Counted from the first letter of the stretch, positions 15,384 through 24,417 are shown. The stretch: DNA of 64,000 bases from Methanotrichaceae archaeon (GCA_013178225.1 JABLXE010000003.1:1-64000); one strand, 5' to 3'. Made by a program: numbers and translations. The notes: a model not told the origin generated them from the letters alone.

Positions 15384-15782
15384 ATGATGAATGAGTTCTT
15401 GCTGAACACCGGGAGCACTATTGACGAGGGGCGGCTGGCCAAGGGCGGCAACAAGCTGTCCCAGGACTACACTCGGGAGTGTGCAGTCTGCGAGCTAAAC
15501 CCGCAGGACCACCAGGCAATGGGATCGCCGGATAGGGTGAAGGTCACCAGCAGAAACGGCAGGTACAGCGTAACAGTCTATGCCTGTCCGGACGACTCCA
15601 TGGCCCCCGGACAGGTCTTCATGCCCCGGGCCATCTGGTCCAACGTGGTGGTGGACCCGGCGACGTTCTCCACCGGCTCTCCGCTTTACAAAGGCTCGCC
15701 GGTATTCATCGAGGCCGCGTCCGATGAGGTTCTGAGCGCTCAGGATATCGTTTTAAATCTTTACATCAGAGGCCGAAAATGA
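15384..15782 (+). CDS. fwdD: Formylmethanofuran dehydrogenase subunit D
   Basis: A 132-residue protein equivalent to the C-terminal molybdopterin-dinucleotide-binding domain of bis-MGD enzymes. The domain pattern GSPDRVKVTSRNGRYSVTVY, APGQVFMPRAIWSNVVVDP and GSPLYKGSPVFIE is clear. It pairs with FwdB to form the CO2-reducing active site. It starts at ATG 15384 after a GGGGGG stretch; an ATG directly follows as second codon. Its stop overlaps the fwdB start by four bases (ATGA). Confidence 0.92.
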   Translation: MMNEFLLNTGSTIDEGRLAKGGNKLSQDYTRECAVCELNPQDHQAMGSPDRVKVTSRNGRYSVTVYACPDDSMAPGQVFMPRAIWSNVVVDPATFSTGSPLYKGSPVFIEAASDEVLSAQDIVLNLYIRGRK

Positions 15783-17095
15783 CCTTCAAGAACATTATCT
15801 GCCCGGTTTGCGGCGCTTCCTGTGACGACATCGCCGTCGATCTGGGAAAGGGCAATATTACTGTCAAGAACGCCTGCAAGATGGGAAATGCCAAGTTTCA
15901 GGAGATCGTGAGCGATCACCGCATCCGGGATCCTCTCATCAGAAATGGAGGCGGCATGAAGGCCGTTTCCTGGAAGGAGGCAATCGATAGGGCGGCTCAG
16001 ATTCTGGTCAATGCCAAGCGGCCGCTGATCTTCATGGGCTCCGAGACCTCCTGCGAGGCCATGGAGGTGGGGCTTCATCTGGGCGAATACCTGGGTGCAG
16101 TGGTCGATTCCAACTCCACGGTATGCCACGGTCCGACCGCCATGGGCATCCAGGAGGCGGGACGGGTAGGGGCGACCGCAGGCCAGAGCAAGTCTCGTGG
16201 CGATCTGACGGTCTACTGGGGATCCAATCCCCTGGAGTCCATGCCCCGCCACATGTCCCGCTACGCCGTTTATCCGCGGGGCTACTGGACCCGCAGGGGC
16301 CGGTTTGACCGGACGGTCATAACTGTGGATCCGAGAAAGTCCGTGACCGCAGAAAACTCCGATCTGCACCTTCAGATCAAGCCCAATTCAGACTACGAGC
16401 TGATCTCTGCTCTGCTCACAATACTGCACGGCAAGACGCCTCACCCGTCGGTTGAGGAGACCACCGGCGTCTCCATCTCCCAGATGGAAGAGATGATAGA
16501 GATCATGAAGTCCTGCAACTTCGGCGTGATCTACGTGGGGCTGGGAATTGCTTCCTCCTTCGGAAAGCACCGCAATGCAGAAGCCGCGTTCAATCTGGTA
16601 AAGGAGCTGAACAATCACACCAAGTTCGTGATCGGCGCTCTGCGGGGACACTGCAATGTGGCCGGCTTCAACCAGATTGCCTCGTACCTCTACGGCTATC
16701 CCTTCGGCCTGGATTTCTCCAGGGGCTATCCGAGGTACAATCCCGGCGAGTTCACGGCTGTGGACCTGCTGCGGGAGCGGGATGTGGATGCAGCGTTCAT
16801 CCTCTCAGCCGACCTGGTCTCGCACTTTCCGGCAGCCTGCGCCGAGTACCTGGCCGAGATTCCGGTGGCGTGTATCGATATCGCTCCCTGTCCCACCACT
16901 ATGGTTTCCGATGTGGTGCTGCCAGGGGTAATTGACGCCATGGAGTGCGACGGAACCTTCTACCGCCTGGACGACGTGCCGGTCTACTTCCAGCCGTTCA
17001 CCAGCTCGCCGTTCTCGTTCACGGCCAGCAACGAGGACACCATGAAGCAGATCTTCGAGAGGGTAAAGGAGCTGAAGGGCGGGTCGGGAAATTGA
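15779..17095 (+). CDS. fwdB: Formylmethanofuran dehydrogenase subunit B (catalytic, Cys form)
   Basis: A 438-residue bis-MGD catalytic subunit reducing CO2 to formate. The N-terminal [4Fe-4S] site is CPVCGASCDD...ACKMG. The active-site segment STVCHGPTAMG has Cys as the metal ligand (some relatives use selenocysteine). SNPLESMPRHMSRY and PRKSVTAENSDLHLQIKPNSD belong to the cofactor-binding core. Whether the metal is Mo or W cannot be read directly. The F-A-C-D-B order and the nearby molybdate-type transporter lean toward molybdenum (inference). It ends the operon, 29 bases before the first of three hairpins. Confidence 0.94.
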   Translation: MTFKNIICPVCGASCDDIAVDLGKGNITVKNACKMGNAKFQEIVSDHRIRDPLIRNGGGMKAVSWKEAIDRAAQILVNAKRPLIFMGSETSCEAMEVGLHLGEYLGAVVDSNSTVCHGPTAMGIQEAGRVGATAGQSKSRGDLTVYWGSNPLESMPRHMSRYAVYPRGYWTRRGRFDRTVITVDPRKSVTAENSDLHLQIKPNSDYELISALLTILHGKTPHPSVEETTGVSISQMEEMIEIMKSCNFGVIYVGLGIASSFGKHRNAEAAFNLVKELNNHTKFVIGALRGHCNVAGFNQIASYLYGYPFGLDFSRGYPRYNPGEFTAVDLLRERDVDAAFILSADLVSHFPAACAEYLAEIPVACIDIAPCPTTMVSDVVLPGVIDAMECDGTFYRLDDVPVYFQPFTSSPFSFTASNEDTMKQIFERVKELKGGSGN

Positions 17096-17123
17096 GACGT
17101 GGAGGTTATTATTTAAAGCGCAA

Positions 17124-17161
17124 GATATCGATCGCTATGCTGGATAGCGATTATAGATATC
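17124..17161 (+). other. Hairpin 1 in the fwdB 3' region
   Basis: An 8-bp perfect stem ATCGCTAT/ATAGCGAT (17131-17138 with 17144-17151) encloses loop GCTGG. An outer GATATC pair (17124-17129 with 17156-17161) can extend it around small bulges. It is the first of three consecutive inverted repeats in 120 bases, and may belong to a 3' untranslated structure or a small RNA. Confidence 0.5.
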
Positions 17162-17171
17162 CAACTTAAGT

Positions 17172-17195
17172 GTGGATCAGGTCGACCTGATTCAC
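17172..17195. other. Near-perfect 24-bp palindrome
   Basis: Two 12-base arms (GTGGATCAGGTC and GACCTGATTCAC) are complementary except for one pair that can wobble as G-U. The central 16 bases are perfectly palindromic with no loop, which suits a protein-binding site at least as well as an RNA hairpin. It lies 77 bases after the fwdB stop. Confidence 0.5.
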
Positions 17196-17221
17196 TCTAA
17201 TCCAGCTGTGCCTTGGACACC

Positions 17222-17241
17222 CCCCGCAGCTTGCTGCGGGG
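17222..17241. terminator. GC-rich hairpin before AT-rich tract, likely terminator
   Basis: A 9-bp perfect stem CCCCGCAGC/GCTGCGGGG with a TT loop is followed within about 12 bases by a strongly AT-rich tract (17254-17280). It separates the rightward fwd operon from the leftward nuclease pseudogene ending at 17289, so it could serve either side. Archaeal termination mostly relies on U-tracts, so the hairpin role is tentative. Confidence 0.5.
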
Positions 17242-17288
17242 TGCGCCACCGTCATTTTAATTAAAATAAAATATTAAATATCCTGCCT

Positions 17289-18216
17289 CTAATACGGTCT
17301 AATGAAAACTTTTACGTTGAGATCCTCGCCTAGTTTATTAAGATCTCTTTCTACCCCCTTTGGATTTGCAATCAATCCTTCGGGATCGTATACGAAGCAG
17401 ATAAGTACTTTGCAGTCGGGATGAGCTCGATAGCGCCCGATGTCTTCCATCAATTCGGATCCTAGCTTTCTAGCATCAAGCCCGCGTCGAGACATTTTTG
17501 TTTCGATTACTATTTGTTCACTTTTTCAACAAGAAGTCCATCTTGGCTGAACCACCAGCATATGTTGGTGTTGTCTCCTCCGGCCTTATATCTTCAAAGT
17601 TGAGTTGTAGAAGAGCTTGAAAGAGATATTGAACGTCATACTCATCTTTGATATCCAGAGAGATGCGGTCCTTTCGAGTATCTCGTAATTGACGCACGAC
17701 AAATTGAAATCTGTCACACAGGAGACAAACAAAATCGATGGGATTCAGGGATATCTCGGGAACCACTTTTCCGGCTTCCACCACTGAGGGAATACTGAGC
17801 AATAGATTTCTCTGCATATCGAACATTTCCATGTAGTTGTCCACTGCTTCAGCAGCGTTACCTTCCCATACGCCGATCGATAAACGCAATGCATCAAGAA
17901 TCCCGGAGGTCCCCATTGAATTACATATATAGTATCGAGTGAACTCTTCTTCCCTATCCGGAATACAGGCTTTAACATATTGAAGTGCTGTCGAATACCA
18001 TTCCTGATATCGTCTTACAACATCGCGCTGCAGATTCTTCCAATCCGAACTGCCAGGCTTGACCCAATGATATTGAGGGCCTACATGAACTCGCGAAGAA
18101 CTCCGGCTTCCTTCGAGCCGTGCAGCATTGAACATTTCTCTGGCCTTTAATTCGATTTCATCAGCATTTCTTTCAAGATCTGTTATCACTTTTCCCAGAT
18201 CCTCTTTATTTGCCAT
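17289..18216 (-). pseudogene. DpnII/MboI-like restriction endonuclease-fold protein, frameshifted
   Basis: Two adjacent frames make one protein. The upstream part (18216-17518, 232 residues) ends ...PTYAGGSAKMDFLLKK followed by TGA. The downstream part continues SEQIVIETKMSRRGLDARKL...DIGRYRAHPDCKVLICFVYDP. Deleting one base from the T5 run at 17522-17526 (A5 on the coding strand) gives MDFLLKSEQIVIETKM, the D-x(n)-ExK nuclease core, and a product of about 308 residues. The N-terminal ~150 residues are helical and of unknown role. It may have belonged to a defence system, but no methylase or partner is nearby. A homopolymer sequencing error or a recent mutation are equally possible. Confidence 0.75.
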
Positions 18217-18287
18217 AGATACTGAATCAAAGGTATGTGCTATAATCCTTTGGATTAATCCTTCAACGATATCAGGAGAATTTTCCG

Positions 18288-18896
18288 TTAATCTGATAAG
18301 GTCAGAGGTCCTCGTTGCTCTTTTCCGGAAGGATGCATCTCCGCCTCAATCTCCTCCACAGCTCGAACCACGCTCTGCCAGCCGTTGCAGAAACGGATCT
18401 GCTCCTCGTATTCCTCGACTCCGGCCCCGTTCCGGCTCCAGGGCTGGAGAAAGAGTATCCCGTGTCGATCCGGATCGCTCTTGACAAACTCCAGTATGTT
18501 CAGGTCAAAGTCGTCGATCAGGATGTTAGACGGCACTGCCTGCTTGTTGCCAACTCTGGCGTGGCGGTATTCCGTCAGGCAGGGAAAGTGCATGCCCAGC
18601 CACTGCCTGGTGGTCTCTTCCACCTCGGGCCACCTGGCGGTCACCACGCACAGATCATGGACGGATAGCTGTTGCACCGCGGCCTTGGCACCATCAATTG
18701 CTGGAATGCCCAGCGCATATTCAGGATCGCCCAGCAGCCTGGCGATCTCGGTCCAGATATCTATTCCCGAGAAGGTCCAGTGAGCGCGGTTGACATCGCT
18801 TTTCTGGTATTTCTGGCCATATTCCTGCTCAATCCGCCTAAGGGCGGCACCCACCTGGTCCGCCAGGACGCCGTCGATATCCACCGCAATTCTCAA
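18288..18896 (-). CDS. HAD-superfamily 5'(3')-deoxyribonucleotidase-like phosphatase
   Basis: A 202-residue protein. The N-terminal MRIAVDIDGVLAD holds the nucleophile Asp and the general-acid Asp of HAD enzymes. Motif II is VVTARWPE (Thr) and the later acidic motif is ILIDDFDLN. The cap insertion between motifs I and II (ALRRIEQEYGQKY...TFSGIDIWTEIARLL) is typical of the NT5C/deoxynucleotidase group. It probably dephosphorylates a small phosphorylated metabolite; the substrate is unknown. It lies between the broken nuclease and the ribbon-helix-helix pair on the same strand with short gaps. Confidence 0.75.
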   Translation of the reverse strand: MRIAVDIDGVLADQVGAALRRIEQEYGQKYQKSDVNRAHWTFSGIDIWTEIARLLGDPEYALGIPAIDGAKAAVQQLSVHDLCVVTARWPEVEETTRQWLGMHFPCLTEYRHARVGNKQAVPSNILIDDFDLNILEFVKSDPDRHGILFLQPWSRNGAGVEEYEEQIRFCNGWQSVVRAVEEIEAEMHPSGKEQRGPLTLSD

Positions 18897-18935
18897 AGCT
18901 CTGACACCAGAATAGAGTTCTCCATTAAAATGATA

Positions 18936-19157
18936 TTATCTTTCCTGGTCTGAGGAATCGTCAACTGATTGCTCGTCATCGGTCCGATGAACATATTTTA
19001 ATTTTCTGATAATAACCGCCTTAGCATTTTCCACAAGAGTTATACTTTGGGACCGATGCCTTCCTGTTTTTGTGATCACTTTTGGTCCGTCTACTTTTCT
19101 TGCTTCAGCATAGATTTTAGAGCCACGAAGAGTATCGCCAATCTCATAGTAATCCAC
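18936..19157 (-). CDS. Small basic protein paired with RHH regulator
   Basis: A 73-residue protein I do not recognise. GTG 19157 overlaps the last base of the upstream regulator's TAG, so the two are a translationally coupled operon. The body is beta-rich and basic (RGSKIYAEARKVDGPKVITK, SQSITLVENAKAVIIRKLKYV), and the tail is acidic and Ser-rich. The order regulator first, small protein second, plus tight coupling and an operator, is that of type II toxin-antitoxin loci, but no toxin motif is visible, so a toxin role is only a hypothesis. Confidence 0.55.
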   Translation of the reverse strand: MDYYEIGDTLRGSKIYAEARKVDGPKVITKTGRHRSQSITLVENAKAVIIRKLKYVHRTDDEQSVDDSSDQER

Positions 19158-19501
19158 TATGCCGCCTCCAATCTGCCTTCCTTTCTTAGTTCTTCGGTGA
19201 TCTTCATTACCAAATCGAAGTCCAAGCCCAAGTCCTCAGAAGCCTCATCTGGATATGCCTCCTCTTGGTCCTTGAAATATCCCAAGACTTCCTTCTTCGC
19301 AGTTTCATAGTCTACATCCCGGCATTTAATGACCTTGATCTCTGATAGTCTATGCCTGATTGCATCTCTCACAAAGTCGGACTCATTTAGGTACACCCCG
19401 GCTTCAATTAATTCTCTGATCTGCCTTGCTTCTTCAGAAGCGATCTTGGCTCCAATCGATATGGATACGGAATGAGACGCTTTTTTATCCGACGCGATCA
19501 T
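19157..19501 (-). CDS. Ribbon-helix-helix (CopG/ParD-like) regulator
   Basis: A 114-residue protein. Residues ~10-55 have the RHH pattern: a short strand VSISIGAKI, then helices EEARQIRELIEAGVYLNESDFVRDAIRHRL. The rest is an acidic helical region (YETAKKEVLGYFKDQEEAYPDEASEDLG), as in antitoxins that wrap a partner. An 18-bp palindrome starts seven bases before ATG 19501, a clear candidate for autoregulation. The downstream gene overlaps by one base. Confidence 0.78.
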   Translation of the reverse strand: MIASDKKASHSVSISIGAKIASEEARQIRELIEAGVYLNESDFVRDAIRHRLSEIKVIKCRDVDYETAKKEVLGYFKDQEEAYPDEASEDLGLDFDLVMKITEELRKEGRLEAA

Positions 19502-19507
19502 GAGTGC

Positions 19508-19525
19508 ACTATAGTATGCTATAGT
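19508..19525. promoter_or_regulatory. Palindromic operator of the RHH regulator
   Basis: ACTATAG-TATG-CTATAGT is a perfect inverted repeat with 7-bp arms, placed 7-24 bases upstream of the regulator's ATG. A TATTTAAC element overlaps its far side on the minus strand. Ribbon-helix-helix dimers bind such short symmetric sites, so self-repression is likely. Confidence 0.6.
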
Positions 19526-19562
19526 TAAATAAGATGTCGATCAGGACCTCGAATAAACATAT

Positions 19563-19589
19563 GCTGCCTTGAAAAATAAAAAAAAGGCA
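19563..19589 (-). terminator. T-rich terminator after acs copy 1
   Basis: On the minus strand, about ten bases after the stop of the first acs gene, a TTTTTTTTATTTTT tract is flanked by a weak TGCCTT/AAGGCA inverted repeat. U-rich runs of this sort are the usual archaeal intrinsic terminators. Confidence 0.55.
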
Positions 19590-19599
19590 ATTTGCAGCT

Positions 19600-21561
19600 T
19601 CAAATGCGCGGGATGCTCTCGATGGACTTGGGGTTGGCTACAGCAGACGTATCTGTCACTGCCTCTCCCAGAGCCTTGGCCTTGATCAGCGGCCGGAGAG
19701 GCTTCCCAGCCTTGTTCTTGGGGAAGTCGGGGACAAATACCACGTCTGAGGGAATGGCGATAGGCCCAAGCGTCTTGCGGACGAAGTTCTTGATGTCCTT
19801 TTGCAGAGCCGCATCTCCATTGACGCCTTCCTTGAGGACGGCGAAGACCACGATGTTCTCGCCCTTCACCCTGTCCGGCTTGCCGACAACTGCCGCTGCG
19901 GCTATCGCAGGATGCTTCTCGGCTGAGGCCTCGACCTCGGCGTTGGAGATCCTGTGACCTGCCACCTTCAGCACATCGTCAGCCCTTCCCAGAGCCCAGA
20001 TGTAGCCGTCCTCGTCCACCCGCGCCTTGTCTCCGGAGAGGTATTTCCCCGGGAACGTGGACCAGTAGGTCTCCTGGTACTTGTCCGGGTCGTTGTAGAT
20101 GCTCCTCAGCATGGAGGGCCAGGGCTCCGTCATGATGATATTTCCGGAAGTTCCGGCTGCCACAGGCTTGCCGGCGTCATCGACTACCTCGACGTTATAT
20201 CCCGGAAGCGGGAAGGACGGAGATCCGGGCTTGAGAGGCGTGATTGGCAGGGGAGCTATCACCTGCGAGCCGGTCTCGCTCTGGAACCAGGTGTCCATGA
20301 TGGGCGCAAATCCATTTCCGACATACTGCCTCCACCACACAAAGGCATCCGGGTTCATGGCCTCGCCAACCGATCCCATCAGCCGGACCGTGGACAGGTC
20401 GTACTTCTGCGGCCACTCCGGTCCCTCGTTCATGAACATCCTGATGGCTGTTGGAGCGGTGTAGATCACTGAGACGCCGTAGTCCTCTATGATCTGGAAC
20501 CAGCGTCCGAAGTCGGGATAGTCGGGAGAGCCCTCGTACATGACCGATGTGGCTCCCAGGCACAGCGGGCCGTAGGCTATGTACGAGTGGCCGGTAATCC
20601 ATCCGATGTCGGCAGTGGACCAGTAGACATCCGTGTCCTTGATGTCGAAGACCCAGGAGGTGGTGAAGGCCGGGCTGACACAGAATCCGCCGTGAGCGTG
20701 CACCACTCCGCGGGGCTTTCCGGCAGTCCCGGCGGTGTAGAGGATGAACAGCGGGTCTTCGGGGTCCATCGGTAAAGTCTCGCAGGAGCCGGACTGTCCC
20801 TTCAGGAAGTCGTCGTACCATATATCCCGGCCTTCCTTCATGGGAATTTCCTGCTTGTTCCTCTTGACCACTACGACCTTCCCGATGCTTGAGAGCCCCT
20901 CTACGGCCTCATCTGCCTGTCCCTTGGTCAGAATGGGCTTTCCGCGCCGGTATGAGCCATCGCAGGTTATGAGCACCTTGGGCTGGCAGTCCTCCAGCCG
21001 GTCCCGAACAGCCACAGCCGAGAAGCCGGAGAACACCACTACGTGAACCGCTCCGATCTTGGCGCAGGCCAGCATGGCCACCGGCAGCTCGGGGATCATG
21101 GGCAGGTAAATTGCGACTTTATCTCCCTTCTTGACGCCCTCCGCCTTGAGGGCGTTGGCCAGCTGGTTGGCCTCACGGTAGAGCTGATAATAGGTGATCT
21201 CGCGAACATCCCCCACCGGCTCGCCCACGAAGATATAGGCCACCTTGTTCCTTCTCCAGGACTTGGCATGCCTGTCCACCGCGTTGTAGGCCACGTTGCA
21301 CTTTGCACCCACGAACCACTTGGCGTACGGTGCCTTCCAGTCCAACACGGACTTGTAGGGCTCGAACCAGTCGGCGTAGGTGTTCGCCATCTCGTCCCAG
21401 AACGCCACGTAGTTCTCGGAGCACCAGGCACGCATCTCGGCCTCGGTCTTGAGCCCTTTCTTCTTCATCCACTGCATCACGTTGGAGTTCTCAACCAGGT
21501 CTCTAGTCGGATAATAAAAATCCGCTGTCTGAACGGCTTTATTCGATTTTTCATCTGCCAT
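19600..21561 (-). CDS. acs: Acetyl-CoA synthetase-like enzyme, divergent paralog
   Basis: A 653-residue AMP-forming acyl-CoA synthetase. Start ATG 21561 aligns with the N-termini of its two neighbours (each shares [12 protein letters not shown] or similar); the frame is open to ATG 21639. Key motifs are altered relative to the neighbours: the P-loop is YTAGTAGKPRG instead of [11 protein letters not shown], the acyl-pocket motif is DTWFQSETG instead of DTWWQTETG, and the C-terminal Lys motif is NKAGKPLRPLIKAKALG instead of [17 protein letters not shown], the catalytic Lys itself being kept. The second Trp of that motif limits acyl-chain length in known Acs enzymes, so Phe here may change substrate range. 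It does not share the conserved promoter-leader of the other two copies. Confidence 0.88.
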   Translation of the reverse strand: MADEKSNKAVQTADFYYPTRDLVENSNVMQWMKKKGLKTEAEMRAWCSENYVAFWDEMANTYADWFEPYKSVLDWKAPYAKWFVGAKCNVAYNAVDRHAKSWRRNKVAYIFVGEPVGDVREITYYQLYREANQLANALKAEGVKKGDKVAIYLPMIPELPVAMLACAKIGAVHVVVFSGFSAVAVRDRLEDCQPKVLITCDGSYRRGKPILTKGQADEAVEGLSSIGKVVVVKRNKQEIPMKEGRDIWYDDFLKGQSGSCETLPMDPEDPLFILYTAGTAGKPRGVVHAHGGFCVSPAFTTSWVFDIKDTDVYWSTADIGWITGHSYIAYGPLCLGATSVMYEGSPDYPDFGRWFQIIEDYGVSVIYTAPTAIRMFMNEGPEWPQKYDLSTVRLMGSVGEAMNPDAFVWWRQYVGNGFAPIMDTWFQSETGSQVIAPLPITPLKPGSPSFPLPGYNVEVVDDAGKPVAAGTSGNIIMTEPWPSMLRSIYNDPDKYQETYWSTFPGKYLSGDKARVDEDGYIWALGRADDVLKVAGHRISNAEVEASAEKHPAIAAAAVVGKPDRVKGENIVVFAVLKEGVNGDAALQKDIKNFVRKTLGPIAIPSDVVFVPDFPKNKAGKPLRPLIKAKALGEAVTDTSAVANPKSIESIPRI

Positions 21562-22014
21562 TTTAAATCGCCTTAATATATTTGCTTTTTTAGGTTCATC
21601 TAAAACCAAAATATTTCTTTTTTGATCATCTGAAATCATTTCGGTATTTTAGATGATAATGCAACTGCATTTAGCAGTTCTATTTTCCAGATATAAATTT
21701 ATAGCGCTTAATTGATGATTATATTTTTGCATTTAAAGCTGATGATCCATAATGTACATTTCATCTAGATTTGATAGTTAAATCGAATTTTAAAATCCTG
21801 ATTTTCCAAATAATTGCAATCAAAACTAAATATTAACAATTGAGGGCCTTCCAGACCAGAAAGCTATCCGCCAGCACTGCAGGTCATGGCTGAACATGCC
21901 TGAATTCTCGGGCCCGGATTTTATCTATACAGATGGTTTTGCAGGTTTGCAGGGAAGTCGTCACACGAGAACTGTCAGGAGAAGGGTAAACCTTGAGTCA
22001 AGCTGCAAAGTTCG

Positions 22015-22026
22015 AAAAAAAAGAAG
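22015..22026 (-). terminator. T-rich terminator after acs copy 2
   Basis: On the minus strand TTCTTTTTTTT follows the stop of the second acs gene by about 16-28 bases. The rest of the gap 21562-22014 is AT-rich, with a TATAAATTTATA element at 21691-21703 that could be the promoter of acs copy 1; I see no gene there. Confidence 0.5.
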
Positions 22027-22042
22027 GGTGATGATATCCCAC

Positions 22043-24034
22043 TTACAGATCGATGCGTGGGATATTCTCTACGGACTCGGGGTTGGCCAGAGCAGACAGG
22101 TCTCCGGTCTCCTTGCCCAGGGCCTTGGCCTTGATCACACGGCGCATGATCTTGCCAGACCTGGTCTTGGGGACGTCCTTTACGAAGTAGACCTTGTCGG
22201 GGTAGGCCACGGGGCCCAGAACCTTGCGTACGTGAGTGGAGATCTCCTTCTTGAGACCCTCTTCCTCAGCGACGCCATCCTTGAGAATGACGAAGGCCAC
22301 GATCTTCTCGCCCTTGACTTCATCGGGCTGGCCGACTACGGCAGCCTCGGCAACCTTGGGGTGAGAGACGGCGGCGGACTCGACCTCAGCGTTGGAGATT
22401 CTGTGTCCTGCTACCTTCAGCACATCATCGATTCTGCCCTGGATCCACCAGTAGCCATCCTTGTCGCGGGTGGCCTTGTCTCCAGCCAGATATGTGCCGG
22501 GCTTGATCTGCCAGTACATGTCCCAGTACTCCTTCTTGTACCTGACTTCATCTCTGAAGAAGGCACGGAGCATGGACGGCCAGGGGGTCTTCTGGACGAT
22601 GTTTCCGCCGTAGCCGAGTGGCACGGAGTTGGCATCCTCGTCGAATATGTCGGTGTTCATGCCGGGCAGCGGGAAGGTGACTGATCCGGGCTTCTCTGGC
22701 GTCATGGCCAGCGGGGCGATGACGTGGCATCCGGTCTCAGTCTGCCACCAGGTATCGATGATTGGGGCCTGGTCGGCGCCGATGTTCTTCCTGAACCACA
22801 TGTAGGCCTCGGGGTTCAGGGGCTCGCCCACAGATGCCAGAATTCTGACCGTGGACAGGTCGTACTTCTTCACGAAGGCTTCGCCGGTCTTCATGAACAT
22901 CCTGATGGCGGTGGGAGCAGTGTAGAATACGGAGACACCGTACTGCTCAATGATGGACCACCAGCGGCCCAGGTCGGGGAAGTCGGGGGAACCCTCGTAG
23001 AGGATGCTGGAGGCGCCAAGGCAGAGCGGGCCGTAGACCACGTAGCTGTGGCCGGTGATCCAGCCGCAGTCTGCTGTGCACCAGAATACATCATCATCAT
23101 GAACATCCAGCACCCAGGAAGTCGTCTGGGCGGGAGTGACGGCATATCCGCCATGGGCATGCTCGATACCCTTGGGCTTGCCGGTGGTTCCGGAGGTGTA
23201 CAGAATGAACAGCCTGTCCTCGGGATCGAGCTGAGCGGTCTCGCACTTTGCGGACTGGTCGGCTACGAAATCATTGTAGAAGACATCGCGTCCCTCGATC
23301 ATGGGTACGTCAACGCCGGTCCTCTTGACGACTACCACCTTCTTAACGGAGGGGGCAGTCTTCAGGGCCTCATCCACATTGGGCTTGAGAGGCAGTGGCT
23401 TTCCGCGCCTGTAGAAGCCGTCAGCGGTGACGACAACCTTGGCCTCGGCATCGTTAACCCTGCTGTTCAGGCCGCCGGAGGAGAATCCGGAGAAGACGAT
23501 GGTGTGGATGGCTCCGATCTTGGCGCAGGCCAGCATGGTGATGGGCAGCTCAGGGATCATGGGCAGGTAGGCGACAACCCTGTCTCCCTTCTCAACGCCG
23601 ACGCTCTTCAGAGCGTTGGCCATCTTATTGACTTCTCGGTACAGCTCGTAGTAGGTGATGGTCCTGTTGTCGCCCACGGGCTCGCCGATGAAGTAGTAAG
23701 CTACCTTGTTCCTGTTAGCGGACTTGGCGTGCCTGTCAACAGCGTTGTAGGCTACGTTGATCTTGCCGCCGGTGAACCACTTGAAGTAAGGATTGCCAGA
23801 GTCGTCGAGAACCTGAGTGTAGGGCTGGTACCAATCAGCGAAGGTCTGGGCCATCTCGTCCCAGAAGTCTATGTAATTTACGGAGCACCACTCACGCATC
23901 TCTTTCTCAGTCTTGAAGCCCTTCTTCTTCATCCACTGATATGCATTGGAGTGCTCAACTATCCACTGCGGAGTGTTGAAGATCCTGGTTTCTTCCTGCA
24001 GAGCAGCAGTTTTTGCTGTTTCAGCCAATTTCAT
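22043..24034 (-). CDS. acs: Acetyl-CoA synthetase (AMP-forming), copy 2
   Basis: A 663-residue enzyme activating acetate: acetate + ATP + CoA to acetyl-CoA + AMP + PPi. All canonical motifs are present: [11 protein letters not shown] (P-loop), DTWWQTETG (acetate pocket and adenylate), [13 protein letters not shown] (hinge) and TRSGKIMRR with the catalytic Lys. ATG 24034 has AAGGAGG upstream. This ATP-costly route replaces acetate kinase/phosphotransacetylase in Methanothrix and explains its high acetate affinity. The gene has its own TATA-leader region, which shares sequence with that of copy 3, and a T-tract after the stop, so it is probably transcribed alone. Confidence 0.96.
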   Translation of the reverse strand: MKLAETAKTAALQEETRIFNTPQWIVEHSNAYQWMKKKGFKTEKEMREWCSVNYIDFWDEMAQTFADWYQPYTQVLDDSGNPYFKWFTGGKINVAYNAVDRHAKSANRNKVAYYFIGEPVGDNRTITYYELYREVNKMANALKSVGVEKGDRVVAYLPMIPELPITMLACAKIGAIHTIVFSGFSSGGLNSRVNDAEAKVVVTADGFYRRGKPLPLKPNVDEALKTAPSVKKVVVVKRTGVDVPMIEGRDVFYNDFVADQSAKCETAQLDPEDRLFILYTSGTTGKPKGIEHAHGGYAVTPAQTTSWVLDVHDDDVFWCTADCGWITGHSYVVYGPLCLGASSILYEGSPDFPDLGRWWSIIEQYGVSVFYTAPTAIRMFMKTGEAFVKKYDLSTVRILASVGEPLNPEAYMWFRKNIGADQAPIIDTWWQTETGCHVIAPLAMTPEKPGSVTFPLPGMNTDIFDEDANSVPLGYGGNIVQKTPWPSMLRAFFRDEVRYKKEYWDMYWQIKPGTYLAGDKATRDKDGYWWIQGRIDDVLKVAGHRISNAEVESAAVSHPKVAEAAVVGQPDEVKGEKIVAFVILKDGVAEEEGLKKEISTHVRKVLGPVAYPDKVYFVKDVPKTRSGKIMRRVIKAKALGKETGDLSALANPESVENIPRIDL

Positions 24035-24136
24035 ACCTCCTTAACATAATTGTTTCCCCTCCCTGTGATGGCCAGGCATTTTCGTGAAGAACAGCTTCCT
24101 ATCGCCCTCTTTCGCCCTGCCCTGACCACCATGCAC

Positions 24137-24199
24137 ATGAGCGCGGGAGGCTTAGGAAACATCGAAGCGACACCTACTTGATCATTTATAAAGTTATCG
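24137..24199 (-). promoter_or_regulatory. Promoter and conserved 5' leader of acs copy 2
   Basis: On the minus strand CGATAACTTTATAAA (24185-24199) is a BRE-TATA-like element identical over 15 bases to the one before acs copy 3. About 25 bases downstream begins a block (24139-24170) also conserved with copy 3, centred on GCCTCCCGCGCTC. The start codon is at 24034, so the leader is roughly 125 bases. The rest of 24200-24417 is AT-rich with no gene seen. Confidence 0.6.
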
Positions 24200-24417
24200 C
24201 GATAAAAATCATAATGATCAATCATAATAATGATTTTTCCATATAAATCGCTTCCTCTGAGGATAAAACTGATATTTTTGCGTCTAAAATGATTAATTCT
24301 GATATTACTTGCTTAAATGAAGAAGGATGATCATTGTCTATTTTTTTGAGATAATGGAATTCGCACTGTATGAAGGCTGCCAAATCACGGAAGAAAAAGA
24401 AAAAAGAGGAGATCCGC

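Noticed and set aside
22724-24049. 441-codon plus-strand frame
   Set aside because: It is antisense to acs copy 2 for its full length. Its Gly/His/Val-rich product has no domain, and the same kind of frame appears opposite the other acs genes, so it is a codon-bias shadow.
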